Shown here: piece after piece, positions 6,583 to 6,977 of the stretch
Position numbering within the stretch: position 1 is the first letter of the stretch
Layout: every line of letters begins with the position of its first letter
DNA from: an uncultured Pseudomonas sp.
GTDB lineage: Bacteria; Pseudomonadota; Gammaproteobacteria; Pseudomonadales; Pseudomonadaceae
Reading direction: 5' to 3'
DNA length: 6,977 nt
NCBI RefSeq assembly: GCF_946885885.1
Contig: NZ_CAMPHN010000209.1
Coordinates: forward strand, 1-6,977
Position numbers and translations under genes: made by a program
The notes under the pieces: generated by a model
Seen by the model: only the letters and a program-made list of their open reading frames with translations
The model's database searches: none
Told to the model about the DNA's origin: nothing

Positions 6583-6595
6583 GCCTTATTAAGGC
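6583..6595. repeat. Short palindrome GCCTTA-T-TAAGGC
   Basis: A perfect 6-base inverted repeat around one central base lies 10 bases after the preceding hairpin. It could be a protein-binding site; nothing near it shows what would bind. Confidence 0.3.
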
Positions 6596-6658
6596 CATGT
6601 ACCTGTTATCTGTTGATGCACTTGAGCTGGCGAGACGATGCCAAGGGCGGTGTCATTC

Positions 6659-6822
6659 GTAGAGTGGGTTAGGCGCATAACCACGGGCTATAAGCTGATA
6701 CTGAGCCCGTGGCGCCGTAACCCACCATTGGGGCTAAACCGATCATCGCTTGGCGGGTTACGTGGCGCTCGGATTCAGCAGTGGTCACCCAAACCCGGCT
6801 CAGCGCCACTAACCCACCCTAC
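6659..6822. mobile_element. MITE-like element made of two tandem hairpins
   Basis: The ends are inverted: GTAGAGTGGGTTA (6659-6671) against TAACCCACCCTAC (6810-6822), 12 of 13 positions. Between them are two hairpins. Hairpin 1 (6664-6725) pairs GTGGGTTA with TAACCCAC, GGCG with CGCC, and CCACGGGCT (6681-6689) with AGCCCGTGG (6704-6712), with a 5-base bulge. Hairpin 2 (6752-6818) pairs GGGTTA with TAACCC and GTGGCGCT (6762-6769) with AGCGCCAC (6802-6809). The GGTGGGTTA unit thus occurs four times in alternating orientation. No transposase is encoded. The GTAGGGTGGGTTAG end resembles a repeat I remember from many gammaproteobacterial genomes. The surrounding 6526-6870 holds no gene that I can support. 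Confidence 0.6.
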
Positions 6823-6870
6823 AAAAGCTACAAAAACGGGGTGCGACAAGTAGTGGACGCATAGCCTTTA

Positions 6871-6977
6871 TCAAGGCAGGGCTTTTTCGGCGAATGGACG
6901 GGTTTCCAGGCCCAGCTGCGCACGGAAACTCTCCATGTCGAACATGGTGCAGATTTCCTGGATTTCATCGTTCGGCG
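6871..6977 (-). CDS. C-terminal end of an unrecognised protein (partial, 34 residues visible)
   Basis: The frame on the minus strand is open from the window edge to a TGA at 6871-6873. The visible part begins PNDEIQEICTMFDMESF and ends ETRPFAEKALP. Codon use fits the neighbouring genes, with G or C at most third positions, and the mixed acidic and hydrophobic character is protein-like. The first part of the gene lies outside the window. I do not recognise the family from this tail, and no motif allows a call. The gene converges on the M48 gene across the repeat-rich spacer. Confidence 0.6.
   Translation of the reverse strand, partial: PNDEIQEICTMFDMESFRAQLGLETRPFAEKALP

Noticed and set aside
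6638..6853. 71-residue open frame on the plus strand
   Set aside because: It lies almost wholly inside the tandem-hairpin element, and its sequence is explained by the repeat arms. No good ribosome site is present.
1..6977. CRISPR array, tRNA, rRNA, phage or toxin-antitoxin system
   Set aside because: No regularly spaced direct repeats, no tRNA-like cloverleaf or rRNA sequence, and no phage or toxin domains were seen. The small gene at 85-309 stands alone, with no partner of toxin type.

Overview
The window reads as a chromosomal segment of a Pseudomonas-type gammaproteobacterium. The evidence is the high-GC coding sequence with long antisense shadow frames, the close-packed small conserved genes, a chemoreceptor with a matching flagellar-type promoter, and GC-rich intergenic hairpin repeats of the kind seen in Pseudomonas. 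The assignment rests on recognising protein families and sequence style; no search was run.

Left part (1-2052): an inverted repeat and a ribosome-binding-like sequence at the left edge suggest that a minus-strand gene begins just outside. Next are a 74-residue acidic protein of unknown function (minus), a 269-base intergenic space, a 95-residue protein with two predicted membrane segments (plus), and convergent to it a glycerolipid acyltransferase-like protein (minus).

Middle (2168-3292, plus strand): a compact cluster holds a 60-residue CPXCG zinc-ribbon-like protein, a DUF2007 protein whose start overlaps its stop codon, and a SRAP-domain (YedK/HMCES-like) protein. The SRAP protein keeps the N-terminal Cys and the active-site Glu but appears to lack the family's Asn and His. 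An inverted repeat lies between it and the convergent chemoreceptor gene and may stop transcription in both directions.

Right part (3383-6977): a full-length dCache-type methyl-accepting chemotaxis protein (minus) has a near-consensus sigma-28 (FliA) promoter directly upstream. A divergent gene (plus) encodes an M48 zinc-metalloprotease lipoprotein of the LoiP/YcaL type. About 345 bases without a gene follow, containing a strong 15-bp-arm hairpin, a small palindrome, and a 164-base MITE-like element built of two tandem hairpins with matching ends. The last 107 bases hold the C-terminal end of an unrecognised minus-strand gene.

The genes do not form one pathway. They fall into separate housekeeping roles: lipid acylation, abasic-site DNA protection or a relic of it, chemotaxis, and envelope proteolysis. 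I did not find a convincing new multi-gene system. The points most worth a second look are the SRAP protein with a changed active site, the sigma-28 promoter and ligand pocket of the chemoreceptor, and the tandem-hairpin element.
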